A stretch of 64,000 bases of DNA from G965232465 sp965276005 (GCA_965276005.1 OZ254962.1:1116001-1180000), one strand, 5' to 3'. Positions 42,669 to 51,107 are shown, counted from the first letter of the stretch. Notes: a model not told the origin generated them from the letters alone. Numbers and translations are program-made.

Positions 42669-43542
42669 TGTATGTGACTGGTTGCAACGCAACATACCCA
42701 AAATCGTAATCGCCCCCAGTGTGGCGGCTACGCTGATGTTTATATATGGATTTATCGGTTGGACGGTTTATGTGTCGTTTACCAAGTCGAAAATCAGACC
42801 CAAATACGAATTCGAAGGACTCATTCAGTACAAAAAACTGATGGCGTCCGCCCGTTGGGATGTGGCGTTTGAAAATATGATTGTTTTTTCTATCCTATTC
42901 ATACTTATCGCTATGTTGGTGGGCATCTTTCTCGCCATTTTATTAGACCAAAAAGTCCGTAATGAGGGCTTTATTCGTACGATTTATTTATATCCAATGG
43001 CACTGTCGTTAATTGTAACGGGTACGGTGTGGAAGTGGGTGATGAATCCAGATCTTGGATTGGAAAAAGCCGTTCGTAACCTTGGTTGGGAAAGTTTCAA
43101 ATTCGACTGGATTATCGACAGCAACATGGCGATATACGCTATTGTCTCCGCCGCCGTATGGCAGGCATCCGGTTTTGTCATGGCATTATTTCTGGGGGCG
43201 TTGCGGGGGATTAACCCGGAAATCATCAATGCTGCCCGCATCGAGGGTGCCGGGCTGCCCCGTATTTACGCCCGTATTATCATCCCCAGCTTGGGACCCA
43301 CATTTGTCAGTACCATCGTTGTCCTTGCCCACTTGGCGATTAAGAGTTTCGATATTGTGGTGGCAATGACTTCTGGTGGTCCCGGATATGCCACCATCTT
43401 GCCGGCAAACTATGTGCAGGATATGGCGTTCACCCGGGGCAACTTGGGACAAGCGGCATCGGCGGCAGTGGTCATGCTAGTAGCGATTATGTCGATTATG
43501 ATACCGTACTTGTATTCCGAATTACACAGAAAAAAACCGTAA
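42661..43542 (+). CDS. ABC sugar transporter permease 1 (MalF/GtsB-like)
   Basis: An inner-membrane permease of 293 residues with six predicted helices. The binding-protein-dependent transport signature (EAA loop) appears as NAARIEGAGLPRIYARIIIPSLGP in the C-terminal half and contacts the ATPase. I placed the start at the ATG at 42661 (GGGAG seven bases upstream); a TTG-started frame from 42586 runs through the mini-ORF region but has no support. The second permease follows after 21 bases. Confidence 0.92.
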   Translation: MGSVCDWLQRNIPKIVIAPSVAATLMFIYGFIGWTVYVSFTKSKIRPKYEFEGLIQYKKLMASARWDVAFENMIVFSILFILIAMLVGIFLAILLDQKVRNEGFIRTIYLYPMALSLIVTGTVWKWVMNPDLGLEKAVRNLGWESFKFDWIIDSNMAIYAIVSAAVWQASGFVMALFLGALRGINPEIINAARIEGAGLPRIYARIIIPSLGPTFVSTIVVLAHLAIKSFDIVVAMTSGGPGYATILPANYVQDMAFTRGNLGQAASAAVVMLVAIMSIMIPYLYSELHRKKP

Positions 43543-43563
43543 AAAATGACAAGGAAAAACCCC

Positions 43564-44448
43564 ATGCAACAAGATATAAAAATTCAAAAATTTTCCACCC
43601 GTGATACGGTGTTCCGCTATGGGCTGTATGCGGTTTTATTTGCGTTTGTGGCGTATTACTTGTTCCCGCTGTATGTGATGTTAAGCACATCGTTTAAGGA
43701 TATTGAAGAAATCCGTGTGGGCGGTATTTTAAACTTGCCCGAAGCCCCTACCGGTTGGGCGTGGGGGCACGCTTGGTCTGAGGCGTGTTCCGGTGTCGAT
43801 TGTCGGGGGTTAAGACCGTACTTTTACGCATCGATCCGCCTCACTGTGCCCGCTGTGTTTTTGTCTACTTTACTGGGTATGATTAACGGATATGTGCTGG
43901 CAAAATGGCAATTTCGTGGGGCGAATTTGTTGTTTGGTTTGATGATGTTGGGTCCGTTTATTCCCCTGCAAGTAGTGATTTTGCCTTTGGCTAAGGTGTT
44001 GGGAATGCTGGGGATTGCCGGTACCACTTGGGGGTTGATTCTTGCCCATGTGGTGTATGGTATTGGCTTTACCACTTTATTTTTCCGCAACTACTTTGTC
44101 GGCGTGCCGACCGAGATTGTATCCGCCGCCCGTATCGAGGGGGCAGGGTTTTGGATCATCTTATTTAGGATTATGTTCCCCCTTGCGACACCGATTATCG
44201 TTGTTACGATTATTTGGCAATTTACCAACATTTGGAACGATTTTTTATTGGGTGTATCGTTTGCAACGGGGCTGGACACACCGATTACAGTCGCCCTAAA
44301 CAATATCGTAAATTCCACAACCGGGGTAAAGTACTACAATGTGGATATGGCGGCGACAATGATTGCCGCATTTCCTACGCTGCTGGTGTATATTGTTGCT
44401 GGAAAATACTTTGTACGGGGCTTAACCGCCGGGGCGGTAAAAGGGTAA
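43564..44448 (+). CDS. ABC sugar transporter permease 2 (MalG/GtsC-like)
   Basis: The second permease of the heterodimer, 294 residues with six helices. The EAA loop is SAARIEGAGFWIILFRIMFPLATPI. Start at the ATG at 43564 with AAGGA upstream; the earlier in-frame ATG at 43546 has none. The periplasmic loop after helix 1 is long and includes two cysteines (ACSGVDC), as in GtsC-like proteins. Confidence 0.92.
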   Translation: MQQDIKIQKFSTRDTVFRYGLYAVLFAFVAYYLFPLYVMLSTSFKDIEEIRVGGILNLPEAPTGWAWGHAWSEACSGVDCRGLRPYFYASIRLTVPAVFLSTLLGMINGYVLAKWQFRGANLLFGLMMLGPFIPLQVVILPLAKVLGMLGIAGTTWGLILAHVVYGIGFTTLFFRNYFVGVPTEIVSAARIEGAGFWIILFRIMFPLATPIIVVTIIWQFTNIWNDFLLGVSFATGLDTPITVALNNIVNSTTGVKYYNVDMAATMIAAFPTLLVYIVAGKYFVRGLTAGAVKG

Positions 44449-44470
44449 TTACAAAATTAAGGACAATACA

Positions 44471-45565
44471 ATGACTATTTTAGATATAAAAAATGTAAAA
44501 AAACACTATGGCGATGTGGAAGTGTTACACAGTATCAGTGCCTCCATCGAACAGGGCGAATTGCTGGTATTGCTAGGCCCGTCTGGATGTGGCAAGTCGA
44601 CCTTGTTAAACACCATTGCCGGCTTAGAAGACATTACCAGCGGCGAAATTATTATCGACGGTCGAGATGTCAGCAATATCCCGCCAAAAGACCGCAACAT
44701 CGCCATGGTATTTCAGTCTTACGCCCTGTACCCCAACATGAATGTACGGCAAAACATAACATTCGGTATGCAGGTACGGGGGGTTCCCAAAGCGGAACAA
44801 CAAGAGCGATTGATGAATGCAACAAAAACCCTAAAGATCGAAGAACTGCTAAACCGCAAGCCGAGTCAATTGTCCGGTGGACAACGGCAGCGGGTTGCTA
44901 TGGGGCGGGCATTGGTCAGCAAACCGACCCTATTTTTGTTCGATGAACCCCTGTCGAATCTCGATGCCAAGTTGCGGGTAGAAATGCGGGCGGAAATCAA
45001 AAAACTACACAAGGCAATGAACGCATCGATCGTCTATGTAACCCACGACCAAGTAGAAGCCATGTCGCTTGGTACCAAAGTGGCTCTGATGTGGGACGGA
45101 CATATCCAACAACTAGGCACACCCGCACAGCTGTATGACGAACCGAAAAATCTGTTTGTTGCCAAATTTATCGGTGCCCCCACTTCTAATATCCTCGAAG
45201 GTACCATCACCGCCAACGGCAAAAAAGTTTTATTTACCTACCAACATGAAGGATCACCCCTATCCCTAGACATCAGCCACTACGCCTTTAAAAACCCCCC
45301 TGCAAAACAACAACCGGCGATTTTAACCATTCGCCCAGAATACATCAAAGAACGCAAAGTAAAAGACTCGGTAAAGGTGGAGTTCGAGGTGGAAACTTTT
45401 GAAACCAACGGGTTTGACCGCTTTGCCACAGGGACGCATGCGGGCAACACCTTTACCGCCCGCTTTACCCCCCGTCAACAAGTGGCATACGGCAAACAAG
45501 TAACCGCTTACATGCGATTAGAAAAAATATCGCTGTTTGACCCCGCAACCGAAAAACGCTTATAA
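44471..45565 (+). CDS. ABC sugar transporter ATPase (MalK/UgpC-like)
   Basis: ATP-hydrolysing subunit of the sugar importer, 364 residues. Walker A is GPSGCGKST (residues 36-44), the signature LSGGQRQRVAMGRAL, Walker B LFLFDEPLSNLD and the switch His in YVTHDQVEAMSL. The C-terminal 130 residues form the OB-type regulatory domain found in CUT1 transporters. It completes the receptor-permease-permease-ATPase set. Confidence 0.96.
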   Translation: MTILDIKNVKKHYGDVEVLHSISASIEQGELLVLLGPSGCGKSTLLNTIAGLEDITSGEIIIDGRDVSNIPPKDRNIAMVFQSYALYPNMNVRQNITFGMQVRGVPKAEQQERLMNATKTLKIEELLNRKPSQLSGGQRQRVAMGRALVSKPTLFLFDEPLSNLDAKLRVEMRAEIKKLHKAMNASIVYVTHDQVEAMSLGTKVALMWDGHIQQLGTPAQLYDEPKNLFVAKFIGAPTSNILEGTITANGKKVLFTYQHEGSPLSLDISHYAFKNPPAKQQPAILTIRPEYIKERKVKDSVKVEFEVETFETNGFDRFATGTHAGNTFTARFTPRQQVAYGKQVTAYMRLEKISLFDPATEKRL

Positions 45566-45579
45566 CATGAGGAAAAATT

Positions 45580-46365
45580 ATGACAGATTTACACAATAAG
45601 ACATATTTAGTGACCGGCTCCACACAAGGAATCGGGCTTGCCATAGCAACCGCTATCGTCGAAGCCGGCGGCAATGTGGTTATTCACGGGCGGAAACAAA
45701 CGGATGTAGACACGGTCGTTAAAAAACTGGGAGCACAAGCTGCAGGCTTGGCGTTTGATTTAAGAGATTCGGTACACACCAACACTCTGATCGATTGTGC
45801 CTTACAAAAGTTCGGGGCATTGCATGGGCTGGTCAATAATGCCGGCGTATACCCCCGGGACACGGTGGAAAATTTAACCGAAGAAAATTTTGATTTTATC
45901 TTTACCATCAATGTCAAAACCCCGATGTTTTTGTGTAAATACGCCCTTGAGGCGTTCCGTAAAAATACCGATCCGCTGTTTAAAGGCACGGTGATTAACA
46001 TCGGGTCGATTAACGCCTTGGGGGGGCTGCCAAAAATTTCCACTTATTCGTCATCGAAGGGGGCGTTGTTGACTTTTACCCGCAATTTGGCCGAGCAATG
46101 GGCGTGTGAAAAAATACGGGTGAATCAATTAAATGTGGGCTGGACCCGCACCGACAACGAACACCTAACGCAAATGCAGGAGGGCAATCCAGAAAATTGG
46201 GAAGACACCATCAGCCCCCTAGTCGCCCCTTGGGGACGCATTTGGCAGCCCCAAGAAGTGGCAAGCCATGTGGCGTTTTTACTCAGCGATGCCAGTGGTC
46301 CCATGTCCGGATCCTCATATGAGCTGGAACAATTTCCTTTGACCGGCAGCCGTATTATCGAGTAA
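45580..46365 (+). CDS. Short-chain dehydrogenase/reductase, probable sugar dehydrogenase
   Basis: A classical SDR of 261 residues. The cofactor loop is TGSTQGIG (about residues 12-19), with NNAGVYPRD, and the catalytic Ser/Tyr/Lys appear in GSINALGGLPKISTYSSSK. It differs from the SDR at 31621. It follows the ABC ATPase by 14 bases and precedes the KDG kinase, so it probably oxidises the imported sugar or a derivative. Motif LNVGWTRTDNE is typical of the substrate loop. Confidence 0.88.
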   Translation: MTDLHNKTYLVTGSTQGIGLAIATAIVEAGGNVVIHGRKQTDVDTVVKKLGAQAAGLAFDLRDSVHTNTLIDCALQKFGALHGLVNNAGVYPRDTVENLTEENFDFIFTINVKTPMFLCKYALEAFRKNTDPLFKGTVINIGSINALGGLPKISTYSSSKGALLTFTRNLAEQWACEKIRVNQLNVGWTRTDNEHLTQMQEGNPENWEDTISPLVAPWGRIWQPQEVASHVAFLLSDASGPMSGSSYELEQFPLTGSRIIE

Positions 46366-46390
46366 TATTTTTACCCATAAGGAACCGCCT

Positions 46391-46462
46391 ATGACGCCTA
46401 CTATGTTACACAATACCATATCCTATACATGGGGCATAGGCGAAACCCCCGTTGCCTTATAA
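46391..46462 (+). pseudogene. 23-residue remnant resembling the start of an SMP-30 lactonase
   Basis: A frame with AAGGA upstream begins MTPTMLHNTISYTW and ends GIGETPVAL. WGIGETPV resembles the first metal-binding strand of SMP-30 lactonases (LGE(G/C)P), so this may be what is left of a deleted lactonase gene between the SDR and KDG kinase. The match is short; it could also be a leader peptide. Confidence 0.4.
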
Positions 46463-46475
46463 GAAAGTATGTCAA

Positions 46476-47354
46476 ATGCACATTTTATGCTTTGGTGAAA
46501 TTATGGTCGAGATGGCACACAAACAAGGCAGCAATTATACATTGCAATTTGCCGGCGATAGTTTTAATGTGGCGTATTACATGCAACACTTAAAACCCGC
46601 AAACTGGCACATATCGTATTTAACCAAAGTGGGTACCGATGATATAAGTAGCGAAGTGGTCAGGTTTATTGCCGACTCTGGGGTGCGCACCGATGCCATT
46701 CAATATACACAGGAACGGACGGTGGGGTTGTTTATCTTACGCACCCAAGACGATGGGGAAAAATCCTATTGTTATTGGCGGGGGCAAGCGGCGGCAAAAA
46801 CCCTGTTTAACACGCCGCAAGATTTAACCGCCTATGATGTCATCAGCTTTTCGGGGATTTCTGCTGCTGTACAGGAAAACCGGCACGGGTTGATCGACTC
46901 GATCGCCCATGCCCACGCCGAAAATATCCCCATCGTCTACGATTTTAACCACCGTAAACAGCTGTGGTCGCCACAAGACGCCAGAGCCTTTGGCGATGCG
47001 GTTGCCCCCTATTGCCGGATGTTAAAAATATCTGACGAAGACCAACACTTTTTAGGCTATGGCGATGTACAGAGTTTGTCGAACACGGTGCCGCACGCCC
47101 TGTGGATATACACCAAAGGGGCAGACGGGGCAGAGTGCTGGCAAGCGGGCAGGTGCTTAGCACATGTCCCGTCAGTCACACCAGCAAAAATCGTCGATAC
47201 TTCCGCCGCTGGCGACAGTTTTAAGGCGGCGTTTTGTGTGTATTATTTGAGCGGTACACCCATCGAATACGCCCTACAAAAAGCGGCGAAATTAGCGGCA
47301 AAAGTACTTGGTTTTAAGGGATCGATTATATCTATGGATGGCATTCAGTTGTAA
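46476..47354 (+). CDS. kdgK: PfkB-family 2-keto-3-deoxygluconate kinase
   Basis: Phosphorylates a 2-keto-3-deoxy sugar acid at C6, the penultimate step of the modified Entner-Doudoroff route. The N-terminus (ILCFGEIMVEM), the substrate-site stretch FAGDSFNVAYYMQ and the C-terminal PfkB signature DTSAAGDSFKAAF with its catalytic Asp are intact. Start at the ATG at 46476. It precedes the KDPG-type aldolase. Its last 64 bases are repeated just downstream. Confidence 0.92.
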   Translation: MHILCFGEIMVEMAHKQGSNYTLQFAGDSFNVAYYMQHLKPANWHISYLTKVGTDDISSEVVRFIADSGVRTDAIQYTQERTVGLFILRTQDDGEKSYCYWRGQAAAKTLFNTPQDLTAYDVISFSGISAAVQENRHGLIDSIAHAHAENIPIVYDFNHRKQLWSPQDARAFGDAVAPYCRMLKISDEDQHFLGYGDVQSLSNTVPHALWIYTKGADGAECWQAGRCLAHVPSVTPAKIVDTSAAGDSFKAAFCVYYLSGTPIEYALQKAAKLAAKVLGFKGSIISMDGIQL

Positions 47355-47359
47355 GCAAC

Positions 47360-47428
47360 ATTAGCGGCAAAAGTACTCGATTTTAAGGGAACGATTATAT
47401 CTATATTTATGGATGGAATCCAATTGTA
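47360..47428 (+). repeat. Partial duplication of the kdgK 3' end
   Basis: ATTAGCGGCAAAAGTACT and the rest of the last 64 bases of kdgK (47291-47354) recur here with a few changes and a six-base insertion. The copy still codes AAKVLDFKGTIIS and ends with the same residues (DGIQL) and a stop, so it was copied as a gene end. Confidence 0.85.
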
Positions 47429-47445
47429 AACAAGGAGAAAAAAAT

Positions 47446-48066
47446 ATGGTAAATTTTTTTGACAATATGAAAACATGTCCCATAGTACCTGTGCTGCGGG
47501 GGATTACACCCGATGAAGCCGCATGGGTGGCGGATACGCTGATCGACACGGGGTATACGATTATGGAGGCAACCCTAAACAGCCCCAACGCCTATGACAC
47601 CATCCGCATTATGGCAGACAAATACGGCGATGCCGCTTCGATCGGTGCCGGCACCGTAACCCACCCCGAGCAAGTACCAAAAGTCCAACAAAGCGGGGCA
47701 ACCTTTATCATATCCCCGAACATGAACACAGATGTTATCAAAGCCACCAAAGATGCAGGTTTGGTATCGATACCGGGGTGCTTTACCCCGTCCGAATGTT
47801 TCGATGCCCTAGACGCAGGGGCGGATATATTAAAATTATTCCCCGGCGATGTACTAGGCTTAGCGTTTGCCAAAGGGGTAAAAGCCGTACTGCCAAAAAA
47901 CACCCCATTATGCGTAACCGGCGGCGTTAATGTAGGCAACATTAAAGATTTCTTCGCAATCGGCATAGACGCCGTAGGCATAGGCTCCGCCCTATACAAA
48001 GCCGGCAAGTCACCAAAAGATTTTCGAGCGTCCGCTGAAAGCTTTATAAACGCATTGAATATGTAA
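47446..48066 (+). CDS. 2-keto-3-deoxy-6-phosphogluconate/galactonate aldolase
   Basis: Class I aldolase giving pyruvate and glyceraldehyde 3-phosphate. The N-terminus PIVPVLRGITPDEA and EATLNSP motif resemble the DgoA (phosphogalactonate) branch of the Eda family. The Schiff-base Lys is in DILKLFPGD, and GAGTVTHPEQV and VTGGVNVGNIKDFF are standard. Start at the ATG at 47446 behind AAGGAG. At 206 residues it is full length. The 3' end of the gene recurs twice downstream. Confidence 0.92.
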   Translation: MVNFFDNMKTCPIVPVLRGITPDEAAWVADTLIDTGYTIMEATLNSPNAYDTIRIMADKYGDAASIGAGTVTHPEQVPKVQQSGATFIISPNMNTDVIKATKDAGLVSIPGCFTPSECFDALDAGADILKLFPGDVLGLAFAKGVKAVLPKNTPLCVTGGVNVGNIKDFFAIGIDAVGIGSALYKAGKSPKDFRASAESFINALNM

Positions 48067-48072
48067 TAAAAC

Positions 48073-48363
48073 CTATGGCAACAACGACACACCAAACGGG
48101 GCGAGCAATATAGACACCTCATACACCAGTGCCAATATAAGCCCACCGATAATAAGGTATTTTCTAGACTGAACAACCCTATTAAATTTTTCTATATTGT
48201 CAAAATGGACACACAACAAACACACTTCCCACGCAGTGATGATAAACGCAGAACACGCCAGCAACAACGGCACAAATAGGTGAAAATCACCCAAATAATA
48301 GGATATTGCTACCGACACAACAACACCAATACCTATAGCAATGGGGTCGATGGATTTTATCAT
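48073..48363 (-). CDS. Small membrane protein, three predicted helices
   Basis: An unrecognised 96-residue protein with hydrophobic segments IAIGIGVVVSVAISYYLG, FVPLLLACSAFIITAWEVCL and YLIIGGLILALVYEVSILLA. It starts inside the stop of the 45-residue membrane gene upstream (TGATGA), so the two are co-translated. Its stop lies only six bases from the convergent eda stop. A decayed copy of its last third is at 49729-49855. Confidence 0.55.
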   Translation of the reverse strand: MIKSIDPIAIGIGVVVSVAISYYLGDFHLFVPLLLACSAFIITAWEVCLLCVHFDNIEKFNRVVQSRKYLIIGGLILALVYEVSILLAPFGVSLLP

Positions 48364-48500
48364 CACCGCTTAGCAAACAATAAAATCAACAACACAACCG
48401 CAAAGGCAAGCAAAACCGCCCCGACAGTACCCCATATAGCACCCAAAGAACCAGCAGTAACAACCGCCCCAACCGTATCATTATTTTTCAATTTGTCCAT
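48363..48500 (-). CDS. Tiny membrane protein (45 residues)
   Basis: Reads MDKLKNNDTVGAVVTAGSLG and then one long hydrophobic stretch rich in G/A/V/L, ending LLIFAKR-like (LLFAKR). Its stop overlaps the start of the next membrane gene. An ATG two codons earlier is also possible. Function unknown; one-helix proteins of this sort often regulate a membrane partner or act as toxins. Confidence 0.45.
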   Translation of the reverse strand: MDKLKNNDTVGAVVTAGSLGAIWGTVGAVLLAFAVVLLILLFAKR

Positions 48501-48547
48501 AGTCATGGGGGGATAGTATCATAAAGGTATATGGGGTGTCAATAGAT

Positions 48548-48682
48548 AATGCAAACAACATCAAAGATTTCTTCACAATCGGCATAGACGCCGTAGGCAT
48601 AGGCTCCGCCCTATACAAAGCCGGCAAGTCGCCAAAAGATTTTTGGGCGTCCGCTGAAAGCTTTATAAACGCATTGAAATAA
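48548..48682 (+). pseudogene. Second copy of the aldolase 3' end
   Basis: The last 135 bases of the aldolase gene recur here with few changes (NNIKDFFTIGIDAVGIGSAL, then KAGKSPKDFWASAES, ending NALK and a stop). No upstream part of the gene is present. It lies between the small membrane genes and the TIR-like/RipA-like pair. Confidence 0.85.
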
Positions 48683-48705
48683 ATGACTCGTATAGCCAAT
48701 AAAAA

Positions 48706-49161
48706 TCAAAACATTATAAAATCTTTAAGGTATGCTATCCACTGTTTGGGCAACTGTAAAATAATAGAACATATAAATATGAGCACTGGAATTATAGCTT
48801 CTAAGTGAGTTAGTCGCAGTCGCAGTCGCATTTTTGACAATATTTTTGATCGTTCCATATATTCCCACTCTTCATAAAATGGCTTTAAATCCCATTGTTG
48901 CTCTATTTTGCGAATAACATAAAATTTTGCTTTGGCAAGCCTGCGAAAATATAGAATTTGTAAAAACCAAACAATTGATATAAGCGATATTAACCTAAGT
49001 ATATATATGTTATCCGATATATAATCTAATTTTATAAGCGTAAGCCCAGCAGAAACCAAAGAAATATAAACAACAGATACCTGTTGCCTTCTATTTTCAT
49101 TGGCTATTATGGTATTAACATATATACTATACTGTTCTATATTTTTTTTGTTATCACACAT
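48706..49161 (-). CDS. RipA-like (SLATT-related) membrane protein, partner of the TIR-like gene
   Basis: A 151-residue protein with an N-terminal helix (EQYSIYVNTIIANENRRQQV), two closely spaced hydrophobic segments (about residues 29-47 and 53-70), a charged helical region (FYEEWEYMERSKILSKMRLR) and a third hydrophobic segment (EAIIPVLIFICSIILQL). The NRRQ(Q/S) start followed by two spans is the pattern of RipA-family octameric membrane proteins, relatives of effector membrane domains in defence systems. It starts three bases after the TIR-like stop, with its AAGGAG inside that gene. A pore or sensor role is an inference. Confidence 0.7.
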   Translation of the reverse strand: MCDNKKNIEQYSIYVNTIIANENRRQQVSVVYISLVSAGLTLIKLDYISDNIYILRLISLISIVWFLQILYFRRLAKAKFYVIRKIEQQWDLKPFYEEWEYMERSKILSKMRLRLRLTHLEAIIPVLIFICSIILQLPKQWIAYLKDFIMF

Positions 49162-49164
49162 GAC

Positions 49165-49560
49165 TCAATACAACTCCTTTATGCCTTGGATAACACTACC
49201 AGAATTCCACCCTACCAATTTATTTGCATTTTCTTTAACAATCCCAGAGCCTTTTTGTTGTCCCCAAGGATTGACAGCTAATATGGGTTTATTATGGCGT
49301 GTTGCACCATTTATTTCTTCTCCAATCCAACGACTATATGTTGCATACATGCCTGTGGGAATAACAACAACATCTGCTTGTTGAATTCTAGCGTAAATAG
49401 CCCGTCTTAATGACTCTATACTAGATGCATTATGAATTGGGTCATCTTGTGGAATTGACAAATTTTCGAATTGATAACTATCAAATATCCATTTTGACAA
49501 AGTATCATAATGTCCTGAGTAACTCCAAGAGTGGCTTATAAATACCTTAATTTTTTTCAT
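49165..49560 (-). CDS. TIR-like (DUF1863/ThsB-like) protein
   Basis: A 131-residue TIR-like fold of the type found in the Thoeris sensor ThsB. It begins KIKVFISHSWSYSGHYDTLS (residues 4-23), then a polar loop (SIPQDDPIHN), ADVVVIPTGMY and SRWIGEEI, whose Glu at 81-82 occupies the usual catalytic position, followed by KPILAVNPWGQQK. Family members make NAD-derived signals on infection. I placed the start at 49560 (AGGA upstream); the frame is open 13 codons further. It is followed by a membrane protein rather than a ThsA NADase. Confidence 0.8.
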   Translation of the reverse strand: MKKIKVFISHSWSYSGHYDTLSKWIFDSYQFENLSIPQDDPIHNASSIESLRRAIYARIQQADVVVIPTGMYATYSRWIGEEINGATRHNKPILAVNPWGQQKGSGIVKENANKLVGWNSGSVIQGIKELY

Positions 49561-49603
49561 ATTAAAATCCTTTACTTTTTGATTAAAAAAATTGCTCACA
49601 ATA

Positions 49604-49631
49604 AATATAATGGCTATTTTGGCAATTTCAA
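49604..49631 (-). promoter_or_regulatory. Possible promoter of the TIR-like operon
   Basis: On the minus strand TTGAAA (49631-49626) and TATATT (49609-49604) are 16 bases apart, about 45 bases before the TIR-like start. Confidence 0.45.
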
Positions 49632-49728
49632 GGTGCTATAATATTTTTTAAAAAATTGCTTTATAATAGTTGCGACCGATTCTAAGACAATCTACAAACA
49701 ACCATTTTATCTAAATCTTACTGCAAAA

Positions 49729-49855
49729 CTTATGGCAACAACGATATATCAAATGGATCCAGCACCACAGACGACTCACACACCAACGCCAATACAAGCC
49801 CACCGATACTCTAAACTAGACAACTTTATTAAATCTTTCTACATTGCCATATAAA
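49729..49855 (-). pseudogene. Decayed copy of the small membrane gene's 3' end
   Basis: CTTATGGCAACAACGATATA onward parallels the end of the membrane gene at 48066-48205. On the minus strand it still reads GGLVLALVCESSVVLDPFDI then SLLP and stop, against GGLILALVYEVSILLAPFGV and SLLP in the intact gene. The 5' part is missing. Confidence 0.75.
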
Positions 49856-50033
49856 TCATCCATAAAGTATCCTCTATTCTCTTAAGTGAACTCTCAATTC
49901 CCGCTAAATCCCATCTATCCAAAGCCATAGCTTGCGTAAAGAACAGGACAGGAACAGCCATCGATATTACAGCACCAATTATCCCACCGATTACTGCTAC
50001 GAAAAAAATCTGTCTAGTATTGTTATTTTGCAT
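49839..50033 (-). CDS. Small single-span membrane protein
   Basis: An unrecognised 64-residue protein: short polar start (MQNNNTRQ), one hydrophobic segment (FFVAVIGGIIGAVISMAVPV) and an amphipathic C-terminus (GIESSLKRIEDTLWMIYM). GGAGAG lies ahead of the ATG. Its 3' end runs into the decayed membrane-gene copy, so the C-terminus may be unnatural. Confidence 0.45.
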   Translation of the reverse strand: MQNNNTRQIFFVAVIGGIIGAVISMAVPVLFFTQAMALDRWDLAGIESSLKRIEDTLWMIYMAM

Positions 50034-50168
50034 TTCACACTCTCCCCAATTTATAAGATTTAAAACATCATACCAACACCATCAGTAAAAATTGTCAATA
50101 ATCATACACCAAAAAAAATGCTACACGCCTCCCCACTACCCTTTGCAATGGTGCATAGATTTACCGAT

Positions 50169-50262
50169 TATGATTTAAGGTTTTTTCACAATCGGCATAG
50201 ACGCTGTAGACATAGGATCCGCCCTATACAACGGCAATAAAACGGGGTATTATGGGGGATAG
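50169..50262. repeat. Fused remnants of two gene 3' ends (RraA-like and aldolase)
   Basis: Bases 50169-50186 (TATGATTTAAGGTTTTTT) are identical to the last codons of the RraA-like gene at 53589-53606. They join directly to TCACAATCGGCATAGACG, a third copy of the aldolase 3' end (reading TIGIDAVDIGSALY before diverging). This composite lies just outside the Zorya operon. Confidence 0.8.
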
Positions 50263-50276
50263 ATTGACGGGGTGGA

Positions 50277-51107
50277 CTAACGGTTGTAATGTTCGTGATT
50301 CGGTTGTTGGCGGTGGCAATCTACGCATAAAACTTTCAGGTTTTCAGGTCTATTGTCCCCCCTAACACCATTGATATGGTGGCAATCTAAACGATGTTTA
50401 CTACCGGAAAAATCTTTGCTACATTGTTGACAAATATAGTTAGCCCTTTGCTTTAGCTCATTTGCAATTCTTTTAAATTCTTCTGTGTATCCAGATGGCG
50501 GATAAGTTTCGGGGGTATACTTTGTCGGTTTCGGTGATATAACATTGTGTCTATCGCAATATTCAAACCAATCACGAATATGAAACCTATCGAAATACCC
50601 TATACTGTCTAAATATTTTTTTCTATATTGCGGTTGGCTGTCAAAATCAACTTTTTTTAAACATTGTATACATGGTCTGAGATAAACATATTCATTATAA
50701 TTACCAAATTCTGCTTCGATACTGTATAGATTGGTTCTTGATGGGGTTCCCACATATCTGTCATATCTGTTATTGTCTTCCATCTTTTGTAGTGTGCCAC
50801 ACCATGTTAAGTGTACTTTGTTTAAGTGTTCGTAGTTTAAATCAAATCGTCCATGCGTACGATTGTGTGTGAATGTGCGAGTGTGGTCTTTCATATATAC
50901 AACCCTTGTATTTCCATATACATCCGTTAAAGCCCCTGTATTTGGGTCGTGTAATATATTTTGCCAATCGTCTGCATTTTCTAGTGTTATATCAGCGGTA
51001 GCAAATTTTATACTATCCATTTTTTTACCGAATGTTAGATTTTTGGGTGTAATACCCAATCGCTTTAATTGGCTGTCGAATTTCTTTTCCCAATCACGCA
51101 TCTTCAT
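50277..51107 (-). CDS. zorE: Zorya type II HNH nuclease ZorE
   Basis: A 276-residue protein with a C-terminal HNH nuclease: zinc cysteines in YICQQCSKDF and LCVDCHRQQP, and the catalytic core RLDCHHINGVRGDNRPENLK (about residues 240-259). The N-terminal 200 residues are not a known domain, but include a CIQC pair. It overlaps the ZorB stop by 14 bases. In type II Zorya the ZorA/ZorB membrane motor is paired with an HNH protein, ZorE, thought to attack invading phage DNA. The assignment rests on gene order and domains. Confidence 0.87.
   Translation of the reverse strand: MKMRDWEKKFDSQLKRLGITPKNLTFGKKMDSIKFATADITLENADDWQNILHDPNTGALTDVYGNTRVVYMKDHTRTFTHNRTHGRFDLNYEHLNKVHLTWCGTLQKMEDNNRYDRYVGTPSRTNLYSIEAEFGNYNEYVYLRPCIQCLKKVDFDSQPQYRKKYLDSIGYFDRFHIRDWFEYCDRHNVISPKPTKYTPETYPPSGYTEEFKRIANELKQRANYICQQCSKDFSGSKHRLDCHHINGVRGDNRPENLKVLCVDCHRQQPNHEHYNR

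Noticed and set aside
48706..49560. Classical Thoeris
   Set aside because: The TIR-like gene fits ThsB, but no ThsA (SIR2-SLOG or membrane-macro protein) is adjacent; the SLOG and macro genes at 6725-7541 are separate small proteins about 41 kb away.
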